A DNA stretch of 26,506 nucleotides from assembly GCA_966250865.1 (NCBI GenBank), contig CBINIT010000013.1:1-26506 (forward strand), written 5' to 3'. A program made the position numbers and the translations under genes. The DNA is from CAYGGE01 sp966250865. GTDB lineage: Bacteria > Patescibacteriota > UBA1384 > CAYGGE01. Position 1 is the stretch's first letter, and every line of letters starts with the position of its first letter. Under the pieces are notes generated by a model. It had not been told where the DNA came from and did not search any database. It saw only the letters and a list, made by a program, of their open reading frames with translations. Positions 20,263-26,506 of the stretch are shown piece after piece.

Positions 20263-22839
20263 CTATTGTTTGCAGAGCCGTTGTGCGAGCTCTTTATGGG
20301 TAGCCAGCGCCTTGTCTGGTTGTTTGTTTTTCTTTTCAAGCAGCAATTGCAAAACTTTCTTCTGAGCCTGGCAACGAGCAGGCTCATCACCGACCTCTTC
20401 CGCTATCTCGATACTATCTGAGCTGGGTTCTGCTAATTTATATGAATCAGTATCGCCTAAGACGGCAACACGAGTGATAGTGGCATCTTTAGTGGTCTTT
20501 TCTGTTAGTACGCTATAACCGAGCGTGTAAAGATCGGTACCAGTTGCTTTAGTCCGCAGCTCAAGCTCTTCTAGGGGGTTGGTGATGACAAAGTATTCTT
20601 CGCTAGTATTATTCCCACTATAATGCACATTTGGAATCTCGGTGAGCAGCTGTCCCGTGGCAAAGTCAATACCAGAACGCCTCCCTTGACTGTCGATGAG
20701 CTGCATATCGATAGGCGAGTATGCTCGGATAAATGCAATACTTTGAGGCTCTTTCCACTGACGCATAGCTATTTGCTTACTTGTAAGCTTCTCGACAACC
20801 TTCGATATCGCTTCTGATACAATGCTCGTATGGTGGGCGTCCAGTGTTAATTCACTATCGCTGCTGATTTTTGCTGAGCTTGTCAGGACTGTTCCATCGC
20901 CTGTGCCAGTAAGAAAGCCATCATTGGCAGGGTAGTTAAGCGGCATGCCGTGTTCCCACGAACCAGGAACCAGAGACGGTTTTACCGTGAATAGTCGATA
21001 GGTCGCCAGTTGGTCAGTATCTCCTATAATATTAAAGAAGTCCGTAGACGCTCTGAGCTTATCTTCTGTTTTAGCAAGCTGCTCAAGAAATGAGTTGCAG
21101 GGGTAAAGAGTAGTGCATGGCAAATAGCTTAATAGCTGATTATCCTGATATAGATAGTTAAAAATGGGCAGCAGATCTTGGATCGACGGCATTTTTTCAT
21201 GGATATAACTGACGGTGCTTTTGTAGCCAGCCTTCTTTGCCTCATAGGCAATAAGTTGTTCCTTTAACTTACTTATGAGCCCTGGGCCATCCTCGCCTGC
21301 TTCCCAGGTCAGGTAGGCTTTAAGCGAGCCATGATGCGGGGTAGCGAGCGTAATGAGTTCATCTACGTCATTTTCATATGTCGGCCCTTGGATGTAGCTT
21401 CTGGCAACGAGACCACCCATTGAATGGGCGATGAGGTCAACCTTATTGGCGCCGGTTCGCTCTTTGATACATGTAATCACTGAACGCAACATTTCACCGG
21501 TAAGCTTGTTGCTGATGTGCCAGTCGTAAGGAAATGTGAAGAGTGTCTCATCATCCTTATAGCCTGCCTCTCTTAACCCGTCGAGTAAACCGTCATAGAC
21601 CTTGAACACCGGATCAATTTTCCACTCACCGTTCGTACGCCAACTGCCTAAGATGCCAGGGATTACTACTACTGGATGAATAGCCTTAGGCGGCTCAACA
21701 GGCTTTTCCAATGTACTAACCGTCCAGTTCTCGGTGTTCATTACGTGCGTTCTAAAGAGCGCTCCACCTGAAAGCTCATTAATAAATACTCTCTGACTGG
21801 CTACGGCTTGGAAAAGTGCGTTTGGCGCGACGATGGTTTGACGATTAACGATGCTGCCGTCGAGTATATTCACAATAGTGTGGTCTGTTGCACTGGAGCG
21901 AACAAGAGCGGTGTCGCCTGCAACGATGAATAGGGGAATAATGCTGCCAGAGGAAAGCGGAGTACTCCACAATTTCTCACCTGTTTCTTTTCTTACTGAA
22001 GCTATTGTTCCAAGGCTTGTGGTATAGATGACTCGATCTCCGATTACCGATACGTTACCAATGACACTACTGCCAGTATTATGGGTCCATTGTTTTTGGC
22101 CGGTTGCTGCACTAAGCGCATAGAGAAGCCCATTAGCGCCAACGTATACCATATCGTCTGAGAGTATTGGTTCCGTTCCAGCCGTTGTGCCGGTAGTGAA
22201 AGCCCACTCTTCGACTCCGGTCTCAGGGTTCATCTTGATAACTCGCTGATTGTGTAAACGAAGATAGAGGCCTTTTCCGTCCGTGGCTAAAGAGGACCGA
22301 ATATCGTACAGTCGGTTCCACTGGTATTGGCCATCAAGGCTCAGTCGATGGAGACGTTCGTGGCCCGGGACGAAGAGCCATTGGTCAATAATTATTGGAG
22401 CAAAGTTTACACGGATGTCGCTTGTTAGCATTGTTTGCCAAGTCTTCTGGCCTGTTGTTGCGTCGAGAGCAATGACTTGTGGCTTCGTAAACAACCCAAA
22501 ATAGACAACACCGTCTTTCATCGCTAATTGACTTGGTACGTCGCTACCCAGAGAGTAGGTCCAAAGCTGCTTAAGTGTTGTGAGCTGATAGGCCACAATC
22601 TGTCGATTGGTTGATGCCAGCGATTGAGCTGTAATGAGTAGATCACCGCTGACAACCGGCGTAGTAAACTGGCTTTGTATTGTGCCTAGCTCATGAAATG
22701 GAAGGTGAGGTTGCTCAATGACCGAGTTACGATTCGTTTCATTTTGACGAAGTGTTGTCCAGTCGCTGGCCTGCAGCTGGCTAGGCACACAAAGCAACCC
22801 AAAAAGAAGAAACAAGCCAATACATATGTGTCGTATCAT
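20263..22839 (-). CDS. Secreted PQQ-type beta-propeller fused to LCAT/PGAP1-like lipase
   Basis: An 858-residue exported protein. The signal peptide is MIRHICIGLFLLFGLL with likely cleavage after SQLQA. Residues about 28-365 contain repeated propeller blades with the PQQ-type signature (ALDATTGQKTW, ALSAATGQKQW, SVRKETGEKLW). The alpha/beta hydrolase starts near 385 (VVVIPGILGSW) with the nucleophile elbow AHSMGG, Ser473. The triad is probably completed by the Asp of GTGDGTV and the His of DAHHTS, as in lecithin:cholesterol acyltransferase-like enzymes. A C-terminal region of about 180 residues is beta-rich and ends in a charged helix. GAGGAG supports the start. Inferred role: extracellular lipid or ester hydrolysis, with the propeller as a binding platform. 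The small membrane protein follows 8 nt downstream. Confidence 0.85.
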   Translation of the reverse strand: MIRHICIGLFLLFGLLCVPSQLQASDWTTLRQNETNRNSVIEQPHLPFHELGTIQSQFTTPVVSGDLLITAQSLASTNRQIVAYQLTTLKQLWTYSLGSDVPSQLAMKDGVVYFGLFTKPQVIALDATTGQKTWQTMLTSDIRVNFAPIIIDQWLFVPGHERLHRLSLDGQYQWNRLYDIRSSLATDGKGLYLRLHNQRVIKMNPETGVEEWAFTTGTTAGTEPILSDDMVYVGANGLLYALSAATGQKQWTHNTGSSVIGNVSVIGDRVIYTTSLGTIASVRKETGEKLWSTPLSSGSIIPLFIVAGDTALVRSSATDHTIVNILDGSIVNRQTIVAPNALFQAVASQRVFINELSGGALFRTHVMNTENWTVSTLEKPVEPPKAIHPVVVIPGILGSWRTNGEWKIDPVFKVYDGLLDGLREAGYKDDETLFTFPYDWHISNKLTGEMLRSVITCIKERTGANKVDLIAHSMGGLVARSYIQGPTYENDVDELITLATPHHGSLKAYLTWEAGEDGPGLISKLKEQLIAYEAKKAGYKSTVSYIHEKMPSIQDLLPIFNYLYQDNQLLSYLPCTTLYPCNSFLEQLAKTEDKLRASTDFFNIIGDTDQLATYRLFTVKPSLVPGSWEHGMPLNYPANDGFLTGTGDGTVLTSSAKISSDSELTLDAHHTSIVSEAISKVVEKLTSKQIAMRQWKEPQSIAFIRAYSPIDMQLIDSQGRRSGIDFATGQLLTEIPNVHYSGNNTSEEYFVITNPLEELELRTKATGTDLYTLGYSVLTEKTTKDATITRVAVLGDTDSYKLAEPSSDSIEIAEEVGDEPARCQAQKKVLQLLLEKKNKQPDKALATHKELAQRLCKQ

Positions 22840-22981
22840 AATTACTCCTCGTGTTGATCTACTAGCACAAGAATACGGTTTGAGTAATTAAAGAAATCTT
22901 TACTGCCCAATTGACGGTCAAGCTCGTGCCCTGCTCGATAAAGCAGTTGCCAAATCAAGGCTTTTTTGCTAGCCTTTGTAT

Positions 22982-23662
22982 ATGAGACCTATTCTCTTTT
23001 CGCTCGGAAGGGTCAATTTTTATAGCTATGGCTTCTTTACTGCCTTGGGCTTTATCGCTGGCGGAGCTATCGTTGACTATCTTGCAAAGCGAAAGCGGCT
23101 TGTAACAAGTCGGCACGCAGAATATTTTGTAATCGATGCGCTCCTGGTGTCGCTTGTCGCCGGGATTCTTGCTTCTCGGCTTTCCTATAGTGTGACCTAT
23201 AGTCTGATATTCCATTTAGAGCCATTCAGTCTTCTTGGGGGCGGTTTTACCTACTACCCCGGGCTGGCCGCTGGTATTGCTGTCTTTATCTATTGGATTA
23301 AACGTACCGAAGAGAATATTCTTCGCTGGCTTGATGTCTTGATGGTGGGAATCCTTACCGGGACCAGTCTCAGCGAATTTGGTGGGTATCTGAATGATGG
23401 CCAGGTTGTTCACATCGGCGCGTTGCTCGGAAGCGCCGTTATCGCCGGCTTTGCCTACCGTTTATTTATGGCAGAACGAAAACCAGGCAAGACATTCTTT
23501 TGGAGTCTCTTTCTCCTCCTGCTGCTTTATTTCTTCCTTGGCTTCTGGCAGCAGGAAAAAGTTGCTTTGATTGGTCTTAATTTAACTCAATGGATAAGTC
23601 TCATGAGTCTTGCAGGAGTCTATGTTGCCTGGAAGAAGGTTCTTACAGACAAAAAGTCATAA
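22982..23662 (+). CDS. Lgt-like prolipoprotein diacylglyceryl transferase homologue, degenerate active site
   Basis: A 226-residue protein with about seven membrane helices and the overall layout of Lgt: an N-terminal VNFYSYGFFTALGF resembling the IxxYGL start, then GGGFTYYPGLAAG, then a GTSLSEFGGYLNDG segment. Position by position, the usual SFHGG histidine is replaced (FTYYPG), the GRxGNFxNGE arginine, asparagine and glutamate are not retained, and the C-terminal Arg/Glu motif is missing (FFLGFWQQEK). I therefore call the fold, not the activity. ATG 22982 is used; an upstream TTG exists. There is no Shine-Dalgarno site. It overlaps lspA by 41 nt, which still ties it to lipoprotein maturation by position. 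Confidence 0.65.
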   Translation: MRPILFSLGRVNFYSYGFFTALGFIAGGAIVDYLAKRKRLVTSRHAEYFVIDALLVSLVAGILASRLSYSVTYSLIFHLEPFSLLGGGFTYYPGLAAGIAVFIYWIKRTEENILRWLDVLMVGILTGTSLSEFGGYLNDGQVVHIGALLGSAVIAGFAYRLFMAERKPGKTFFWSLFLLLLLYFFLGFWQQEKVALIGLNLTQWISLMSLAGVYVAWKKVLTDKKS

Positions 23663-24017
23663 ACTGGCTCTTGGTGTCAGTGTAGTACTTGTTCTCGATC
23701 AAATTTTGAAATATTTCTCCTATCGTTCGGGCATTGCCACGGTCAATTCGGGTGTAGCATTCGGTTTCGGCCATAGCTGGCTCCCTCTTATAGGTCTCCT
23801 CGTCCTGCTTTGTCTCTTTTTTGTACATACTCCTTGGAGAAGTACACTAGTCTTAGTCACGGTCGCTGCACTCTCCAACGGATTCGACCGCCTCTACGCT
23901 ATGGGGGTTATTGACTATATACCGCTTGGTCCAGTTCAGGTTAATTTAGCAGACATCCTTATACTCTTCCTTATCACGCTCCTTATTCTTGAGCTCTACA
24001 CTAAAAAAGAGGCTTAG
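23622..24017 (+). CDS. lspA: Lipoprotein signal peptidase (signal peptidase II)
   Basis: A 131-residue, four-helix membrane aspartyl protease that removes signal peptides from prolipoproteins. Conserved residues are present: Asp26 (LDQILKY), Asn42 (NSGVAFG), Asn86-Asp89-Arg90 (SNGFDR) and the catalytic pair Asp98 (VIDYI) and Asp111 (VNLAD). It is shorter than E. coli LspA (about 164). The ATG at 23622 is preceded by AGGAG at only 3 nt; a TTG at 23610 is an alternative. It overlaps the Lgt-like gene. Its TAG stop falls in the loop of the terminator. Confidence 0.88.
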   Translation: MLPGRRFLQTKSHKLALGVSVVLVLDQILKYFSYRSGIATVNSGVAFGFGHSWLPLIGLLVLLCLFFVHTPWRSTLVLVTVAALSNGFDRLYAMGVIDYIPLGPVQVNLADILILFLITLLILELYTKKEA

Positions 24018-24032
24018 CCTCTTTTTTAGTGT
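23998..24032. terminator. Bidirectional intrinsic terminator between lspA and rplT
   Basis: A 16-bp perfect stem with a TTA loop; GAGGC/GCCTC core with A6 and T6 flanks on the two sides. It serves both the plus-strand lspA and the convergent infC-rpmI-rplT operon. Confidence 0.93.
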
Positions 24033-24049
24033 TTGGGGATTGCAGGTTA

Positions 24050-24403
24050 TTACTTCGCTGCCTTCACCTTTTCAACGATCTTGGCAAACTCTTCTGGGTG
24101 GAACTGAGCAAGTTCGGCAAGAACTTTACGGTCGAGTTCAATGTTGGCTTTCTTGAGACCAGCGACGAAGGTTGAGTAGTTCATATCTTCGGCTCGGACG
24201 GCAGCATTCAGCGTGGTAATCCAGCTAGCCCGGAAAGTTCGCTTCTTGGCGCGGCGGTCACGAAAAGCATACTGTCCAGCACGAAGCATGGCTTGATGCG
24301 CGAGACGAACAAGATTTTTTCGGCCGTGGGTAAAGCCTTTAGTAAGCGAGAGTAGTTTTTTGTGGCGGGCACGGGTCGTGACGCCTCGTTTTACACGTGA
24401 CAT
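24050..24403 (-). CDS. rplT: Ribosomal protein L20
   Basis: A 117-residue basic protein of the large subunit with the L20 sequence pattern: MSRVKRGVTTRARHKK, a GRKNLVRLAHQAML helix, RDRRAKKRTFRASWI and a C-terminal NYSTFVAGLKKANIELDRKVLAELA. It binds 23S rRNA early in assembly. GGAGG lies 5 nt before the ATG. It is 12 nt downstream of rpmI, the standard infC-rpmI-rplT order. Confidence 0.98.
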   Translation of the reverse strand: MSRVKRGVTTRARHKKLLSLTKGFTHGRKNLVRLAHQAMLRAGQYAFRDRRAKKRTFRASWITTLNAAVRAEDMNYSTFVAGLKKANIELDRKVLAELAQFHPEEFAKIVEKVKAAK

Positions 24404-24415
24404 GGAGCCTCCGGT

Positions 24416-24616
24416 TTAATTATAGGGCAGGAACTGGGTTACTGCTTTAACGTCCTGCTTAGTTACCGCTTCTTTCATTTTGGCTTGGCGAAGCGTTCGG
24501 CTTGATTTGCCGGTGGTTCGGTGCTGGGCTGAAGTTGCACGGCGAAGAAGTTTACCAGTTTTAGTAATCTTAACGACACGTTTGGCAACAGCTTTTCGGG
24601 TTTTGAGTTTTGGCAT
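24416..24616 (-). CDS. rpmI: Ribosomal protein L35
   Basis: A 66-residue, very basic large-subunit protein: MPKLKTRKAVAKRVVKITKTGKLL is the family start, with RTLRQA in the second half. The last part (VKAVTQFLPYN) matches the usual L35 end. It lies between infC and rplT with a 10-nt gap to infC. GGAG lies upstream of the ATG. Confidence 0.97.
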   Translation of the reverse strand: MPKLKTRKAVAKRVVKITKTGKLLRRATSAQHRTTGKSSRTLRQAKMKEAVTKQDVKAVTQFLPYN

Positions 24617-24626
24617 AATAACTCCG

Positions 24627-25127
24627 TTACACTCGTCTCATGATGGTAATAAATCGATTTCCCATCTTTTGTGGCTTTGATTCGTACTGGGCTTCGATGG
24701 CGGTACGAAAGCGATCGATCTGTTCAAGCGCTCGGTCGGCAAAGATATTCTCTCGGCCGTAGAGAGGAAGAAAGACTTTCACCTTCATACCCTCAGCCAG
24801 AAACTTTCGGGCTCGCTCAATCTTGGTCTGGAAGTCATGTTCATCAATCTTATAGGTAAGTTTGATTTCCTTAACTTCGCCAGCTTTCTGATGAGCCTTC
24901 TGTTTGCGCTCTTTTTTCTCGATTTCGTAAATGTGCTTGCCGTAATCCATGATCTTAGCGACCGGTGGTTGGGCATTGGGGCTGACGACAACGAGGTCCA
25001 TATCAGCGTCGTAAGCTAAGACCATTGCTTGGTCAAAACTAATGACACCATAGTTGGCGCCATCGTGACCCATCACCCGAAGTTCAGGCGATTTGATCTG
25101 CTCATTAACTAACAAATCCCTAGAGAT
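24627..25127 (-). CDS. infC: Translation initiation factor IF-3, probable ATC start
   Basis: A 166-residue IF3. N-domain motifs (VNEQIKSPELRVM, PPVAKIMDYGK) and C-domain motifs (IDEHDFQTKIERARKFL) are present. The first ATG/GTG/TTG-type start is TTG at 25115, but it has AGGG only 2 nt away. Three in-frame codons before the preceding GAT is an ATC at 25127-25125, with GAGGTG (25137-25132) at ideal spacing. Starting there gives (I/M)SRDLLVNEQ, matching the ISKDF-xx-NE beginning of other bacterial IF3s. An in-frame TGA lies three codons further upstream. IF3 genes are known to use AUU/AUC-type starts so that IF3 represses its own translation. It heads infC-rpmI-rplT, 17 nt after the DAGK-like gene. 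Confidence 0.95.
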   Translation of the reverse strand: MSRDLLVNEQIKSPELRVMGHDGANYGVISFDQAMVLAYDADMDLVVVSPNAQPPVAKIMDYGKHIYEIEKKERKQKAHQKAGEVKEIKLTYKIDEHDFQTKIERARKFLAEGMKVKVFLPLYGRENIFADRALEQIDRFRTAIEAQYESKPQKMGNRFITIMRRV

Positions 25128-25144
25128 TTCTCACCTCGTTCTCA

Positions 25145-25909
25145 TCATTCTTTTTCTTTGGCTAGTTTATCACGTTTTGTTATAAGTTTCAAGGCTTTTG
25201 GCTTAGTGATCGCGTCGAGCGGTGTCTGACTAACGGTCAAATGGTCTACAGTCACGTTACACGGGGTCTCTGTCTCGAGCTGCCAGCGCGACGCTTGAAT
25301 GATAGTCGTTGCTGTAGTTTCTCCTGATTTTGGAGTGCCACCAAAGAGCTGTTCAAAGAAGGACCGGCGGACTTGAGACGGTTGGTATGTTTTGTCGCTC
25401 AGGGTAATCTTGCCGATCCGCTCGATCTTCGCATCGGTAAACTGACCCTGGATGACTGAACCGCGATAATGGAGCAGAAATCGAACGGGACTGGTAAGCG
25501 TAATGTCGGCATCGGTGATGATCGCATGTTTAGGGTTAAGCTGAAGCGCGTCGATGGTTGCTATATAGCGAGTACGAAGTTGGGTGCACGCATCTCGGGT
25601 ATTGGAGGTGCCGATCATCTGGCAGAGACGTTGAGACGGATTGAGCGGGATGAAGCCAATAGTTGCTTGCTGACCTTCGGTGCGAAGTATGGCGCTGGCA
25701 ATTTGGTTGGCTAGGGCATCGCTGCCAATGCCTACGACTGTCGTGAAGCCTTTCTTAAAAGCTAACTCTAAATTCTCCTCGACACTTCTAGCGGGGGAGG
25801 CAATCGCAAATTCACCAGCAATCCCTAACTGTGAGAGGATCGACTGGATCTCATCAATTTTCTTCTTCTCGGTCTTTGTCGTAATCGGTTCAGCGATGTA
25901 GTAATACAT
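25145..25909 (-). CDS. Diacylglycerol kinase catalytic-domain-like protein
   Basis: A 254-residue protein resembling the DAGK/YegS lipid-kinase fold: an N-terminal helix-turn, then TVVGIGSDALANQIASAIL near residue 58 and ATIGFIPLNPSQRL near 81, followed by a beta-sandwich-like C-terminal half. The phosphate-binding GGDGT of active kinases reads GIGSDA and the GTGND equivalent reads NPSQRL, so catalysis is doubtful. Soluble. The ribosome-binding site is weak. It lies between bactofilin and infC with 15- and 17-nt gaps, so it is in their operon. The placement of a lipid-kinase-like gene before infC could be a lineage trait. Confidence 0.65.
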   Translation of the reverse strand: MYYYIAEPITTKTEKKKIDEIQSILSQLGIAGEFAIASPARSVEENLELAFKKGFTTVVGIGSDALANQIASAILRTEGQQATIGFIPLNPSQRLCQMIGTSNTRDACTQLRTRYIATIDALQLNPKHAIITDADITLTSPVRFLLHYRGSVIQGQFTDAKIERIGKITLSDKTYQPSQVRRSFFEQLFGGTPKSGETTATTIIQASRWQLETETPCNVTVDHLTVSQTPLDAITKPKALKLITKRDKLAKEKE

Positions 25910-25924
25910 AATAACTAACTGGTG

Positions 25925-26359
25925 TTACTCGACTTCATACTCCGGTTTTTTCTCGGCAGCTGGCGCCTCTTTTGTTTCTTCGGTCTCTTTGCCAAGCGCT
26001 TCTTTTTCTTTCTCGTCGCTTGCCATCGTACTCTTGCCGACGAAGGTTGCGCCGGAACGAATAATCAAGTCTCGAGTAGTAATATTGCCATAGACCTTGC
26101 CAGTAGGCATAATCTCAAGTCGGCTATCAGCTTCTACGGCACCGCGGACGGTTCCAGCGATAGTGATGGTTGCACCAGCAACAGGACCTTTGACCGTTGC
26201 AGTTTCGCCAACGGTAATAGCTTTTTCTGAAACAACCTCTCCGTCAACCGCGCCATGGATAGTAATGTCGTTAACATCGCGCAAGGCACCAACGAGTTTA
26301 ACATTGGCACCAATTACCGTCCCAGGTCCAGGAAGGGGTTTATTCTTCTGTTCTAGCAT
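25925..26359 (-). CDS. Bactofilin (polymer-forming cytoskeletal protein)
   Basis: A 144-residue bactofilin. After a short N-terminal tail (MLEQKNKPLPGPGT), residues about 15-110 form the right-handed beta-helix, seen as repeats of hydrophobic short strands with glycines (VIGANVKLVGALRDVNDITI, HGAVDGEVVS, GPVAGATITIAGTVRG, GKVYGNITTRDLII). The C-terminus is a charged, disordered EK-rich tail. Such proteins polymerise into filaments that shape the cell or anchor envelope enzymes. GGAGG precedes the ATG. It is the first gene of the operon containing the DAGK-like gene, infC, rpmI and rplT. Confidence 0.93.
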   Translation of the reverse strand: MLEQKNKPLPGPGTVIGANVKLVGALRDVNDITIHGAVDGEVVSEKAITVGETATVKGPVAGATITIAGTVRGAVEADSRLEIMPTGKVYGNITTRDLIIRSGATFVGKSTMASDEKEKEALGKETEETKEAPAAEKKPEYEVE

Positions 26360-26455
26360 CAGAGGCCTCCATTTGATATATACTTTTCATACTCTGACTA
26401 CATCTTACTATAAGTCAAACAAAAGCGAAAATGGCTCACCGTGACGTCAATGGCC

Positions 26456-26484
26456 TTGATTGAGGCCTCTTGCTGTGCTATAGT
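26456..26484 (+). promoter_or_regulatory. Plus-strand promoter at the right edge
   Basis: TTGATT, a 17-nt spacer and TATAGT (26479-26484). It drives a gene outside the window. The -35 sits within an inverted repeat GGCCT/AGGCC (about 26452-26468) that could be an operator. No gene is visible in 26360-26506; a good -10 for the divergent bactofilin operon was not found. Confidence 0.55.
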
Positions 26485-26506
26485 GACTACTGTGACGCGG
26501 GGTAGA

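Noticed and set aside
26362..26469. GAGGCCTC palindrome occurring twice, 100 bp apart, near the right edge
   Set aside because: An 8-mer pair is not significant in this context; one copy includes the bactofilin ribosome-binding site and the other part of a promoter inverted repeat.
1..26506. CRISPR array, insertion sequence, integrase or attachment site
   Set aside because: No regularly spaced repeats, transposase or recombinase motifs, or tRNA-flanking direct repeats were seen.

Overview
The window is bacterial and gene-dense. It has Shine-Dalgarno-led genes, the standard genetic code (TGA is used as a stop, and many genes abut or overlap by 4 nt) and mixed GC content. Short, divergent versions of universal proteins (Lgt-like, LspA, IF3, L35), many lineage-specific small zinc-ribbon proteins, a bactofilin and a diacylglycerol-kinase-like gene beside infC suggest a Patescibacteria/CPR-type or similarly streamlined genome. 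This placement is inference only; no marker in the window fixes the lineage.

Region 1 (1-1.6 kb, minus strand) holds a truncated cyclase-family gene, a DUF2200 gene with a clear promoter, and tRNA-Ser(GGA) with its own extended -10 and terminator. It also holds an unusual transcription unit: a near-consensus promoter (TTGACA-17-TATAGT), a leader with two hairpins, a small two-helix membrane protein, and then about 350 nt of almost end-to-end hairpins ending in an intrinsic terminator.

Region 2 (1.6-6.4 kb, minus strand) has a secreted orphan protein, FtsK, and a PEP-synthase-like protein that has lost both its catalytic His and Cys.

Region 3 (6.5-9.3 kb, plus strand) is a repair/stress and housekeeping run: endonuclease IV, an Fe/Mn superoxide dismutase, a zinc ribbon, a metallo-beta-lactamase-fold hydrolase and a tRNA-binding-domain protein.

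Region 4 (9.4-14.98 kb, plus strand) contains an orphan P-loop protein, then a zinc-ribbon NUDIX hydrolase, a large soluble GAF/PAS histidine kinase and a stand-alone receiver, closed by a perfect bidirectional terminator.

Region 5 (15.0-17.6 kb) contains a KGG-repeat stress protein, an MTH1-like NUDIX hydrolase and an ABC exporter.

Region 6 (17.7-19.1 kb, plus strand) has two consecutive two-gene modules. Each starts with a tiny Cys-rich protein, overlaps into a second orphan, and ends in a related GACCCGC/GCGGGTC hairpin. The promoter of the second module is embedded in the terminator of the first.

Region 7 (19.1-22.8 kb, minus strand) has two orphan membrane proteins and a secreted PQQ-type beta-propeller fused to an LCAT/PGAP1-like lipase.

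Region 8 (23.0-26.5 kb) has a degenerate Lgt-like gene overlapping an intact lspA. It converges on a bactofilin, DAGK-like, infC, rpmI, rplT operon in which infC very probably starts at an ATC codon.
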